Shown here in pieces: positions 11,837 to 20,863 of a stretch of 64,000 bases of DNA (positions within the stretch are counted from its first letter, which is position 1; each line of letters opens with the position of its first letter). The stretch lies in contig JAJKFL010000014.1 of NCBI GenBank assembly GCA_021186555.1, positions 34,158,033-34,222,032 on the forward strand, read 5' to 3'. The stretch is from Reticulitermes speratus. Taxonomy: Eukaryota > Arthropoda > Insecta > Blattodea > Rhinotermitidae. The position numbers and the translations under genes are program-made. Under the pieces are notes generated by a model, which saw nothing but the letters and a program-made list of their open reading frames with translations, was not told where the DNA came from and searched no databases.

Positions 11837-12091
11837 TATATACAAATATACAAATATTACCTATACAGTTGACTCGTTTTCTCATTTTTAAACATGACTT
11901 TTTAATTTTTAATTACTTTTTAAAAAATAATTTTCCTCCTAATTTTTGCAACGTTGGCAACATTGTAACATTTATTTAGTTTTAACATTTCACTTAGGCT
12001 ATATGTACACAATATTTTCTTTATTCTAAAAACACCGTGCATCTTATCACAATCACTACATAAAACACCAACTGGATGCACTATTTTAATA

Positions 12092-12139
12092 AAACCCGAC
12101 ATATGTTTTGGCTTCTCACTGAGCCATCTTCAGGGGTTT
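12092..12139 (-). ncRNA. Hammerhead-like relic at the end of the Penelope-like element
   Basis: On the minus strand: AAACCC (stem I), CTGAAGA core, T, then GGCT/AGCC stem II around a loop, AAAA in place of GAAA, a self-complementary ACATATGT (stem III), C at the cleavage position, then GGGTTT closing stem I. The stems are complete but the G of GAAA is mutated, so it is probably inactive. It lies just downstream of the Penelope-like coding remnant in the same orientation, where such elements are known to carry hammerheads. Confidence 0.55.
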
Positions 12140-12169
12140 ATGTCACTAAAACTGCATATATTTAAAAAA

Positions 12170-13640
12170 GTCTATTCATTGGTTAGCTTTGTAAGCACAG
12201 TTTTTTACCACCTTCACTGTTTTTGATGTGCACAGTCACTTTGATTCTTGTGTTAAACTGATAAACTAGTATTTCCGTAGGTGTTATTGTACGGATGCAT
12301 GGTACTGTATCATCTGTAAATAATTGCAGACATTAGAATATATATAGGCTTTAATTTAGTATAAGTTTGATATTATATTTTATTATGGATGACGTACCTT
12401 GTTCCGGGGGTTGTATTCTTATGATGTGTGCTGTATCTGGTTGTGTGTGAATCTGATACTATGGTATGCACGCTATGGATGGTTTACGTACTGGTCAGGT
12501 GGGTGGGTGGAGTGGGATAAGTTTAAAGAGTGGATTCTCCTGCGCATAGCTTTGTTCATCGATCAATAACTGTAGTTGATGAAAATGTTGTATGTATAAA
12601 TTTTCGGTTATGTTCATGTGTGATCCATTTTTACATGATTTTACTAATTCCATAGTATTCTCTATTGTATTATATTCGTGTTGATTATTCAAAATGTGTA
12701 AGGCATAGGCAGATTTTGGTTCATTGAATAGTGGTGAAATAATTTGATTTATTATAATATTATATAATTTTAATAGGTCTTGTTTATGTAGTTTATCAGT
12801 TAAATTTTGATTAATGTATTTTCTGTTATACGATGTCTAAATTCATTAGTAAGTACGTTGTAATACATTTTAGGTATATCAAACGATGCTAATCTTTTAT
12901 TGGAATATATATTTTTTTCTTTTAAATCTTCCATTAGTTAATAAATAATTAATAAATAATATTAAATAATTACCACACGACGCCGTGTAATTACCCAAAA
13001 GACCACAGATTACTTCCATTAGTTGTGGAGAATTTTTAATGTTGAATGCATTGGTAAGGTAATTAATTGAGCCAACGTATATGTGAAGTATTTAGCTAAA
13101 TTATATGCTGGTACATTTTTCCAGTTCACTAATGGTCTAATTGGGTTTCAAGTTTTGTGGACTTTTATGAGTCCTCCAATGTTCGGAGAAATAGGATTTA
13201 GGTTTATTAATTTTGGTTTTTGTTCATTACTTATTACTGTTTTACAATTATCAGGGTTATTCCTAACTAGTTTTGACATTATGGGTTGGATCTGTCTGTA
13301 GCATATTAAGCTGATTAGAAGTGATAAAATCATCTGTTTTGCTAACCTAATCATTTTAAAAAAATATAGTAATAAAGTTACGTTGGTCTGCTCTGATAAT
13401 TTCAGCATGGTTATCCTTGAGTTCCTTTTTCGTTTGTATTAGTAATTTCTTCTTTGTAAATGCGTTGTGGTAAAAATATTGTGAATAATGTTGATATAAG
13501 GAATTAATATTTCTGACAACTTGCCATCGGAAATATTCATGGTCTGCTGTGGGAGGGAAAAGTAACAGTCTCGGCTTTCAAAGTCCCATCATTCGGTTTA
13601 TAACTAAGGTTATATTTAGGCTTTTATTTAGCAAGGAAAG
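12170..13640 (-). pseudogene. Penelope-like retroelement, reverse-transcriptase remnant
   Basis: Read on the minus strand, 13408-13148 holds a long open piece ending GGLIKVHKT. A stop follows, then PIRPLVNWKNVPAYNLAKY at about 13145-13085, which is the palm-region signature of Penelope-like reverse transcriptases. A C-terminal piece at 12692-12495 contains EYNTIENTMELVKSCKNGS, resembling the region near the GIY-YIG endonuclease of these elements. Frames are interrupted by stops and by a 73-bp insertion at 12940. The element is dead but its polarity is clear. Confidence 0.7.
12940..13012 (-). mobile_element. Short retroposon of the CGGCGTC family with 12-bp target duplication
   Basis: CTTCCATTAGTT occurs at 12928-12939 and again at 13013-13024, bracketing 73 bp. 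On the minus strand the insert reads 'taatctgtggtcttttgggt', an 'attacacggcgtcgtgtgg' block, then an AT-rich tail of TTATT-type units. A short body with a simple tail and a target duplication points to a 5'-truncated retroposon. It inserted into the Penelope-like element and is therefore younger. Confidence 0.75.
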
Positions 13641-13681
13641 CTCTTCTTCTGAAAAGCCTATGTTTTTATTATTAATCTAGG

Positions 13682-13925
13682 AGCCGATTCCAGTGGCCAC
13701 ACTGTCTAAGGTATGGGTTTGCGGCTGTTCGTTTGCTGGAATTGTGGATTCGAATTCCGCCGGGGGCATGGATGTCTGTCTCTTGTGAGTATTGTGTGTT
13801 GTCCGATAGAGGTCTCTGCGTCGGGCTGACAACCTGTCCGAAGCAGTCCTACCGAATGTGGTGTGTCTGAGCATGATCGTGAAGCCTCGATAATGAGGAG
13901 GCCCACTACGGGCTGTTGCGCCATA
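13682..13925 (+). mobile_element. SINE family B, tRNA-derived
   Basis: The head 'cagtggccacactgtctaag' and 'ggattcgaattccgccgggg' are the A-box and B-box regions of a tRNA-like (tRNA-Leu style) promoter. The body ends 'gaggcccactacgggctgtt' and 'gcgccatag'. An open frame on the minus strand is a chance reading of this repeat and not a gene. Confidence 0.75.
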
Positions 13926-14396
13926 GAAAAAATACACTAACAAAAGAAGGACATATTTATATCTGGTTTTTGACGGAAAACGTCTTACTCCGCGGGTCCG
14001 GTATGGCGGGAAACTATGCGAAAGTCGATGTTACGATTTTGTGTATACCACACAAATCTTAATAACTTTAAAACTATAACGCATATCCAAATAAGCAACA
14101 CACGGTTTAAAAGAGCAAGGATGAAGAATGTTACGCGACATTAACCTTGAGCGCGTGACGTCACACGCCGCCACAAGATGGTCGCCAATTTGGAGTGGAA
14201 AATTACCGGTTCGCCGCGCGGCAAAATTAGTATAGCTCGGGAACGCGTACGCGTAGGACGTTGTGTGAGGTGTCGTTTAACAGAGCTCGACGAGTACTAT
14301 AACATGAACACTAAGAGTCACAATAGTGAAAGAAGTTGAAAAAATATACAGTGAGAAAATGTTGAACTTGGACAAATTTTCCCTACAATTTAAAAA

Positions 14397-14753
14397 ATGT
14401 CGAAATATCTTGAAAACAAGAAGGTAAATGCCTATCGTAAACGCTTACAAAGTGAAAAAAGAATAAATGAGAAAACCAAAAACGCCCCTATGACAGCAGC
14501 AGAACGAATGCGGAGGATGAGGCATCGTCGACAAGTTCAGGCGAGCACCATTCGCGCGGACGCCGCAACGCCTGACGCAAGTTCACAGGCAATGGATGTT
14601 GACAGTGAGATAGAACCGATGGAATGCGACGAAATACAAGCAGATGAGACGTTTGAGAATCTAGATTTAGCGTTTATAACCCATTGGCGTCTGGCGACGG
14701 AGCACTTTGAAAAGTCGTTCTATGGCAACAAGTGCCGGCTTCAAAGACATTGA
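14397..14753 (+). pseudogene. N-terminal piece of a Helitron-type protein
   Basis: It begins MSKYLENKKVNAYRKRLQSE, is basic and arginine-rich (MTAAERMRRMRHRRQ), has an acidic middle, and ends with HWRLATEHFEKSFYGNK. That ending resembles the stretch leading into the zinc-finger segment near the N-terminus of arthropod Helitron/PIF1-like proteins. It stops at 118 codons, where the deletion or frameshift begins. I am fairly sure it belongs to the surrounding element, less sure of the exact family. Confidence 0.45.
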
Positions 14754-14988
14754 GTCCGAAGAGTGCGACAGACACGGCGATGACGGCGATCAACAGCCCA
14801 GTACGAATCGTGACACTGGCAAGAAGAAGCGTAGTGGACTCTACGGTGGCACGGCAGTCTTCAAGAATCAGAAAACGTGCAGGGCTCATGTCGCTAGACC
14901 CGTTCCACGACGGCCGATACCCAAGTATTCTGGATTCAATTGTCTACAGGATGTTCATGTCGGCGAAGGTGTACTAGTGCAAGTTTAG

Positions 14989-15390
14989 ATGCCCAACCAA
15001 TTCAAATTCGTTCTAGTGTCAGTCTATATTCATCCACAGACACCACTCAACTACATCGAGATGTTTCTCTTTCACCTAATGCTTTACTACACAGAGCATG
15101 TCAGAACAATAGTTAGCGACTGGCCCTACGATCCCAACATACCGCTTCTGCTCACCGGGGACTTTAACATTGAGGCGTTGAGCGATCGTCTGAAACAGTT
15201 TCTGAACGACAAGTTCGGATTGGTGTTGGCCACGGATCCAACTGACTTCACAACTTTAAAGAATACCACGATAGACTTAACGTTCTCTAGAGATATGAGT
15301 GTAGCATATAAGTCTTACATATCGTACTACTCGTACCATTGTCCTGTCTTCAACAAAATTTTACAAATTAGTCAGCATTGTCAGAAATAA
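14989..15390 (+). pseudogene. Endonuclease-like C-terminal domain of the Helentron-like element
   Basis: The frame reads VLVSVYIHPQTPLNYIEMF, LLLTGDFNIEALS (the G-D-F-N catalytic motif of apurinic-type endonucleases), TTIDLTF and YISYYSYHCPVFN at the end. The same ending is found on arthropod Helitron-encoded proteins. A TAG directly precedes the first ATG and nothing shows a complete enzyme, so it is a fragment about 133 codons long. Confidence 0.6.
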
Positions 15391-15902
15391 ATAAAATAAG
15401 AGAAATGCAAGTTCCTTGCGCTCATTGCTTTCTCACCAACCCTACAAACACCCCGCCCCGACAACACCGCCTGGGTAAGACGTTTTCCGCCAAAAACCTC
15501 AGCGGTAGTGACTCCGACACTACCTACCACGATTTTAATTAACTTGTAAAGTTGTGTATGACGGTATTCTGAATATATATGTGCAATTGATAACACAGCG
15601 GTAATGTGTCACCTTAAAATTAAATTATCTTAATTGTGTTTACGGCCGTACCATATATTAGGCGCTTATTCGCCCTCTTCTCACGCCGGAAGTCACGGTT
15701 CAATACCACAGCCTACTTGACCTCGGAACGAGGTGGAAGTGAGGGTTGGCTTTTGATAGTCTAGCCATCGCAGAAAGAGCTGCCGCGGCTCATTAAATGC
15801 GTGAACATCAGAGCCGGTGTGGAGTGATTAAGAGAAAAATTCCTCACCCTGCTGAGAAAAGAATCCTGGCCATTGTCATTTCTTGGACTCATTCTCCAAT
15901 AC

Positions 15903-16015
15903 AGTGGGCAGTGAATTCCCACCGGGAATGAAGTGACCGAAGCGTGAATCCTTCATCTAGGGTCAATATTAAGAATTCGTGGAAATTTTAACTCCACTCA
16001 CCCGCGCATAACTTA
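15903..16015 (+). mobile_element. SINE family A fragment
   Basis: It contains 'cttcatctagggtcaat', 'aagaattcgtggaaatttta' and 'actccactcacccgcgcat', matching the 3' half of family A. The rest of 15525-16170 has no recognised gene. Confidence 0.45.
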
Positions 16016-16184
16016 TCGCGGTATTTACGCATGGGGAATAGTTTACTGATTGTCCATAATCAGGAATTGGGGTAGGTGGAAAGAATTTCGGGAAGGCAAG
16101 TTGTCTTGTGTGCTACTTCAGCTATTTTGGTGAGTGTAGGTTAGCTATACAAGGTACAATAAAACACTAGTACTAATAATATAG

Positions 16185-16471
16185 GTGGGCCGGGATAGCG
16201 TAGTCGGTATAGCGACTCGCTACGGGCTGGACGGTCCGGGGATCGAATTCCGGCGGGGGCGAGATTTTCCGCACCCGTCCAGACCGGCCCTGGGGCCAAC
16301 CTAGCCTCCTATAAAATGGGTACCGGGTCTCTTTCCCGGGGGTAAAGAGGCCGGGGCGTGGAGTTGACCACCCACCCTCATCTAGCGCCAGGGTTAAAGA
16401 AAGAGTAGAGCTATACCTCTACTCCCCCTCTGGGCCTTCGTGGCCTGTTCTAGGGAGAACTTTACCTTTTT
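16185..16471 (+). mobile_element. SINE family A, full-length with 14-bp target duplication
   Basis: TACTAATAATATAG flanks it on both sides (16171-16184 and 16472-16485). The head has an RNA polymerase III A box (TAGCGTAGTCGG) and B box (GGATCGAATTCC), so the family is tRNA-derived. The body has 'cctcctataaaatgggtacc', 'ggggtaaagaggccggggcg' and 'acctctactccccctctggg', and it ends in a short T run. The intact duplication makes it a fairly recent insertion and the reference for the family A fragments in this window. Confidence 0.9.
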
Positions 16472-16485
16472 TACTAATAATATAG

Positions 16486-17455
16486 AGCGGCCCTGGCCTA
16501 ATTTTATTGTATTAAACAATATGTCTCCGAAAGAAGTGACGAGAACCACTACTTGATATCGTCGATCTGTCGGCCAAGATTATATCCGAATAACCCTCAT
16601 TAAAAGCTGTGTGGCAAAAATGTACAGTTCCTGGGGTGAAATTTGGTGGTAAATTTAGTAACCGCTAGGCTTTAGAGAGTTAGTAATGTGTGTAGCCTCT
16701 CTTACACAAACTAACGTATTACGTGAGAAGCCAATACGTAGGGAGGACAGTACCGGTAACACAAACGATAAAGCAAACTGGATTTAACTGCGGAGAGCCA
16801 GAAGAGACAGCCTATAATGCCATGAGAGGCAACTGTTTGACCAGCTGAATAGCTATTTAATATTTGTAGCAAGTTCCAATGTAAGGGGAGGGTTCATTAA
16901 TTGGAGAACTTGCTTATGATAAAAACTGGACATAATTCGATGGATAAATTGTAACTTTACAAAAAGAGCCAGGTGCTGATCTTACGGGTTATGACGCCGC
17001 GTAGTCTCATCGTCGGTGGGTATCAACGTTTTGGAGGCACGTTCTAATCGAAGTAAATCTACCTTGATGATAGAGGCAGCAAGATCCTCTGAAACATCCA
17101 TAAACTTCTACCAGACTCCCGGTGTCACGCCTCACAGGATAGATTTCAATGACGGGTTTCATATAAAGTGAGGAAATGTGTGTACGTCAGAGTAACTATC
17201 AGTTTTTCGAGAAAGGCTCTGGATGGCGAACTGAGTGAATTAATTAGTTACAGAAATGGTCAAAATTTTTAAACTGTTTATTTAACTTTTAGGAATTTTT
17301 GTTTCTGAAGTGGAGTTTATTAAGGTTTTAATGTATGACTGACATAATACTCAATAGCTATATATTAGCTGGTGTAATAATATTACTAAAGTGCTTAATA
17401 AACATTATAATCTGCTTTCAAGAAGGTTTAATGCAGTCATCCACATAAAAATAAC
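16486..17455. other. Non-coding stretch, nothing recognised
   Basis: No open frame above background, no clear repeat boundary, and no RNA gene seen. Confidence 0.5.
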
Positions 17456-17458
17456 TCT

Positions 17459-18010
17459 TCTGTGTGTGTGTGTGTGTGTGTGTGTGTCTGTCTGTACCAG
17501 TCATAACTCATCAGGAAGTAATGATTAGAGCTTGAAATTTTGGCAGTAATTTTAGGATGATTGTGAGCTCTGCCATACCTGATAGAGGCCCTAATCAAAA
17601 GGTTAATTACGTTTCGGTTGGCATTTCAGCATCTTTCTTTTCCAATGAAATTTGTCAAGATGTCTCTTAAGAACTTCTCATAATCATGGCGTGAATATTA
17701 AGTAAAATTGTGATTTCATGTTATTCTTCAATGTTTATAATACGTATTTTTTTCTTCTCTATAATGGAGGAAGTTGTCTACTGTGGCAGCCGTAACTCTT
17801 CAGAAAATGAATATGGGAACTTGAAGTGATGGTATTAGTTTTGAGGTGACTGTGAGATAAGCCGCGCTGAATAAGCAAAATCAGGATAATTATGCTTCAG
17901 TCGGCATTCCAGTACATTGCTGGTAATTTCTATCATCTTGCTTTCAAAACTTTTCAAACTGCATGGCATCAATATTCAGTGAAATTGATTTCATATTATC
18001 CCTCTAGAGC
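17459..18010. repeat. (GT)n run and diverged direct duplication
   Basis: A GT run (17461-17486) is followed by two related segments, about 17495-17735 and 17790-17995. Both pass through 'cataactc(a/t)tcag', an 'aagtgatgg' or 'gaaattttggcag' block, 'tgactgtgag', 'taat(c/t)a...cggttggcatt(t/c)cag' and 'tcatcttgc' or similar. The divergence is large, so the duplication is old. Confidence 0.45.
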
Positions 18011-18211
18011 TACGATATATACTAACGGTACATTTGGAGGGTTGTCTCTGGAAATCATAGCTAAAGGCAGGAGTTTTCAAAATGTCCCTTTGAAATTTCA
18101 ACGGGCTTTTTCTAATAGTAAACAAAATCGTCAGATTACGATAAAATTCCATAATAATCAACTGGAAAAAAATTTAAAATCCACTTTAATAAACCAGTAA
18201 GTAATTATAGT

Positions 18212-18465
18212 GAAACTGGGATAGCTCAGCCAATATAGTGACTAGATTGCTGTCAGGAAAATCACGTATCCTGCTTCGATTCTCGGAAGACGCAGGAGAG
18301 TTTTCTCTTCTCTACAGCGTCCAGACCAGCCATGCAGCCCACCAGAACTCCTATTCGGAGGGTTCTTTGGCGAGGGTGAAGAGACCGGGTTACAAAGCTG
18401 ATCTCTCACTTCCATTTAGTGCCGAGTTTAAGAATGTATGGAACTTTACCTCAAAATTTTCATTA
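18212..18465 (+). mobile_element. SINE family A copy with tRNA-like head
   Basis: The A-box region 'gggatagctcagccaatata' and B-box region 'gcttcgattctc' are recognisable, followed by the body ('cagcgtccagaccagc', 'gggttctttggcgagggtga', 'agaccgggttac'). It is more diverged than the 16185 copy. An open frame through it (18238-18516) is a chance reading. Confidence 0.65.
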
Positions 18466-18651
18466 GGGCTTATGGAAGAAGAAGTCATAAAGATTTTGAT
18501 CACTACTTTGATGTAGAGAAATTGATAAGAATGACACCTAAAAAGTGTGAATTTATATGTGTCACGAAGTGTTTACTGAAACCTTAAATACAAATTCAAT
18601 CGTAAAAGGCATTCAGACACATACAATCACGCCTTCGTACTCTGTATATTT

Positions 18652-18903
18652 TCTGTGGCGCAAGAGCTCAACACGGGCCTAAGCCGTTTCGGATTGAGGT
18701 TTTTCAGATCACACAATTAGACACACGTACACACACACTCGGTAGGACTCCTCTGAACGAGGGATTAGCTCATCACAGAGGCCGCTAACTACACAATCAA
18801 ACACAAGACATGCTCTTGCCCTCCGCGCGATTCATATTCGCAACCCCTGCAATCGAGCAGCCGCTGACCCATGCCTTAGACCACACGGCCACCGGGTTCG
18901 GCA
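18652..18903 (-). mobile_element. SINE family B copy, minus orientation
   Basis: Reversed, it carries the tRNA-like head (complement of 'accacacggccaccgggttc' and 'cgattcatattcgcaaccc') and the family B body. Part of the body differs from the 13682 and 23735 copies, so it may be a separate subfamily. Confidence 0.6.
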
Positions 18904-19389
18904 CTCTGTAATTAGATGACATTAAATGCGAAGTAGCCTAATTGTAAGAGGTATGATATAACGTTGCTACAAACTCCATGGCAGGCTTGGTCAAGTCGTG
19001 TGATTATAAGGATAAGATTATACTCAGTTTAGTCAATTGCGTGTGAGTGGGCATGTCAGTTTTCGTCCACGACTTATAACTCGTAAATGAGCATAAGGCA
19101 GTTGCGGAAGACATTCGTTTCGGTGGCAGAAGATTGTTTGAAATAAATTTGACCTAATTTAATGAGAAATCCTTTATTAAAACCATGTAATAAAATAATA
19201 TAACAATTTTTATTAAGCAATGTAGCCTTAGTTTAATGAAATTCTTAAATAAGTATAATTACAACAAGCACTAAAATACAGAATGGGGCAGAATTCATTC
19301 ATCATTTTGATTTACGTAATAATCTGGTGGCCTCTGAGAGGAGATTGAAATAACTGTGTATAGATTTCAGCTAGGAACACTGTTTAGTA

Positions 19390-20450
19390 AACATGGATCA
19401 GTGATTGGCTGTAAACTGTTCGTTCGCCGTACAGACTTTTTCAAGAATAACGACTCTGTGATACGAACGCAACGAATATTCGGTTGACATTTTAACATTG
19501 GGAGACACGGAACCGGTCCTGATCGCAACACCATCAAGAAATGGGTAGAGAAGTTTCGAACCACGGCTTCTGCAATAAAAAAAATACCTGAAGGCAGAGT
19601 CAGAATTATGCGGACACCAGAAAACATTGAAAGAGCACGAGCCGCTAATGGTCGGAGCCCCAAACGATCAGCAAGTAGATATTCAGTTGCCCTCAACATA
19701 TCGAGCAGATTGTCCGACGGGTACTTTATTCTGCTTTACGTCTTCTTCCCTACCAATTACACATTTTGAAAGAACTATCAGACCGTGATTTTGCTTCAAG
19801 AAGTGCATTTTGTGAGCAATTTGTTACCTTAGTGAACGAACATTGAGATGTCATTCGTCAGGTGATAATATCAGATGAAGCTCGCTTTGAACTGCCTGGT
19901 TGTGTAAATAAACGAAACAGGAGTGGAGCTGATATAAATGAATTGCATGTGAAATCACTTCAGAGTCAGAGAGGAAGAGTGCAGTCTGGGACATTAGCAT
20001 TCGGTATCATTGGTCCTTATTTTTTCGAGGATGCAACTGGCAATGCGGTTACTGTGACATCTGACCGGTATGTGTATATGTTAAATGAGTTCTTGCTTCC
20101 AGATATGGACATTGCAACCTTCTGGTTCCGACAAGATGGAGCAACAGCAGATACTGCTCGGCAGTCGATGAACACCTTGAGAACTGTGTTTGAACATCGT
20201 AAAATCTCCCGTTATGGCGACATTTCTTGGCGAGCCCTTTCGGCCGATCTGTTGGCTTGTGATTTCTTTTCGTGGGGCTACTTGTAAAGCAAAGTATTTC
20301 AAGCACGTAAGGCAGACTTATATAACATCAAACCGAGAATTTCTGATGAAATCAATACTATCCCACCGGCCATGTTACTTCGCGTATTGGAAAGTGTTTG
20401 AACCGAGTGCATCAGTGCATCAAACTTGATGGGCGATATCTGACAGGTGT
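19390..20450 (+). pseudogene. Mariner-like transposase, decayed
   Basis: An N-terminal part at about 19400-19640 reads FKNNDSVIRTQRIFG, then RNTIKKWVEKFRTT and ENIERARAANGRSP, the helix-turn-helix region (DUF4817 type) of this arthropod transposase group. The catalytic part at 19862-20287 holds IISDEARFELPGCVNK, AFGIIGPYFFEDATGNAV, FRQDGATADTARQSM and ADLLACDFFSWGYL, so the acidic residues of the DDE fold are largely present. Frameshifts near 19740-19860 and stops after 20284 disable it. Terminal repeats were not located with confidence. Confidence 0.8.
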
Positions 20451-20863
20451 TACGTTTAAGAAGTAGCTCTGTTATAATGTATCGAAATAATGGAAGACAT
20501 CTTTCATTTCACATTATTTTGAATAAAATTTATTATAATGTGGCCGAGTGGTGTATCTTTAAAAATGATCAATGAACTCTGCCTTCTTTTAAAGAAATTC
20601 TAAAGTAAAGGATAATTATATCAATCAGGCGCTTAACTGTTTGTTTTATCACAGTTTGTTCATACTTATATTACGTGTTATTTTCTGTATCTGTAACTAA
20701 CTTTGGAAACAAATTCTAACCTAGAAGTTTGTCCTCTTTCATATTTTTTAATTAAATCTTCTACCAATGCCTTAGCTACATGACTTCTTTTGTTGGTCAC
20801 TGTAGCAGGCAAGTTAACGCTTCATAATTTTACGTAAATCATATTTGGATATTCTGTTAATTA

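Larger units (their letters stand above)
10750..12030. repeat. Inverted repeat flanking two palindromic MITEs
   Basis: About 10750-10940 reads 'gaaaatattgta', a TA run, 'gcctaagtaaaatg', then 'ttaaaactaaataaatgtta' and 'gtcaactgta'. The reverse complement of 11845-12030 gives the same order with about 80-85% identity. The two inner MITEs sit exactly between the arms. The arms lie at the 3' side of the Penelope-like element further right and may be its terminal repeat in two orientations. Confidence 0.65.
13966..15524 (+). mobile_element. Helentron-like deletion derivative
   Basis: A 23-bp inverted repeat, GTTTTTGACGGAAAACGTCT plus TAC at 13966-13988, has its complement at 15475-15497 with one mismatch. 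Just inside the right end lies a perfect 7-bp hairpin, GGTAGTG - ACTCCGA - CACTACC (15504-15524). Between them are an N-terminal coding piece and a C-terminal endonuclease-like piece, but no Rep or helicase region, so the middle has been lost. Helentrons (Helitron2) carry short subterminal inverted repeats, a terminal hairpin and a C-terminal endonuclease. The class call is inference. Confidence 0.6.

Noticed and set aside
13677..13943. Minus-strand open frames of 72-88 codons
   Set aside because: They are readings of a SINE family B copy. The same kind of false gene is predicted wherever this repeat occurs.
16190..16260. Possible tRNA gene
   Set aside because: A and B boxes are present but there is no complete cloverleaf, and the body and target duplication show a SINE.
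19367..19699. Minus-strand open frame of 110 codons
   Set aside because: It is antisense to the N-terminal part of the mariner-like transposase, which has clear family motifs on the + strand.
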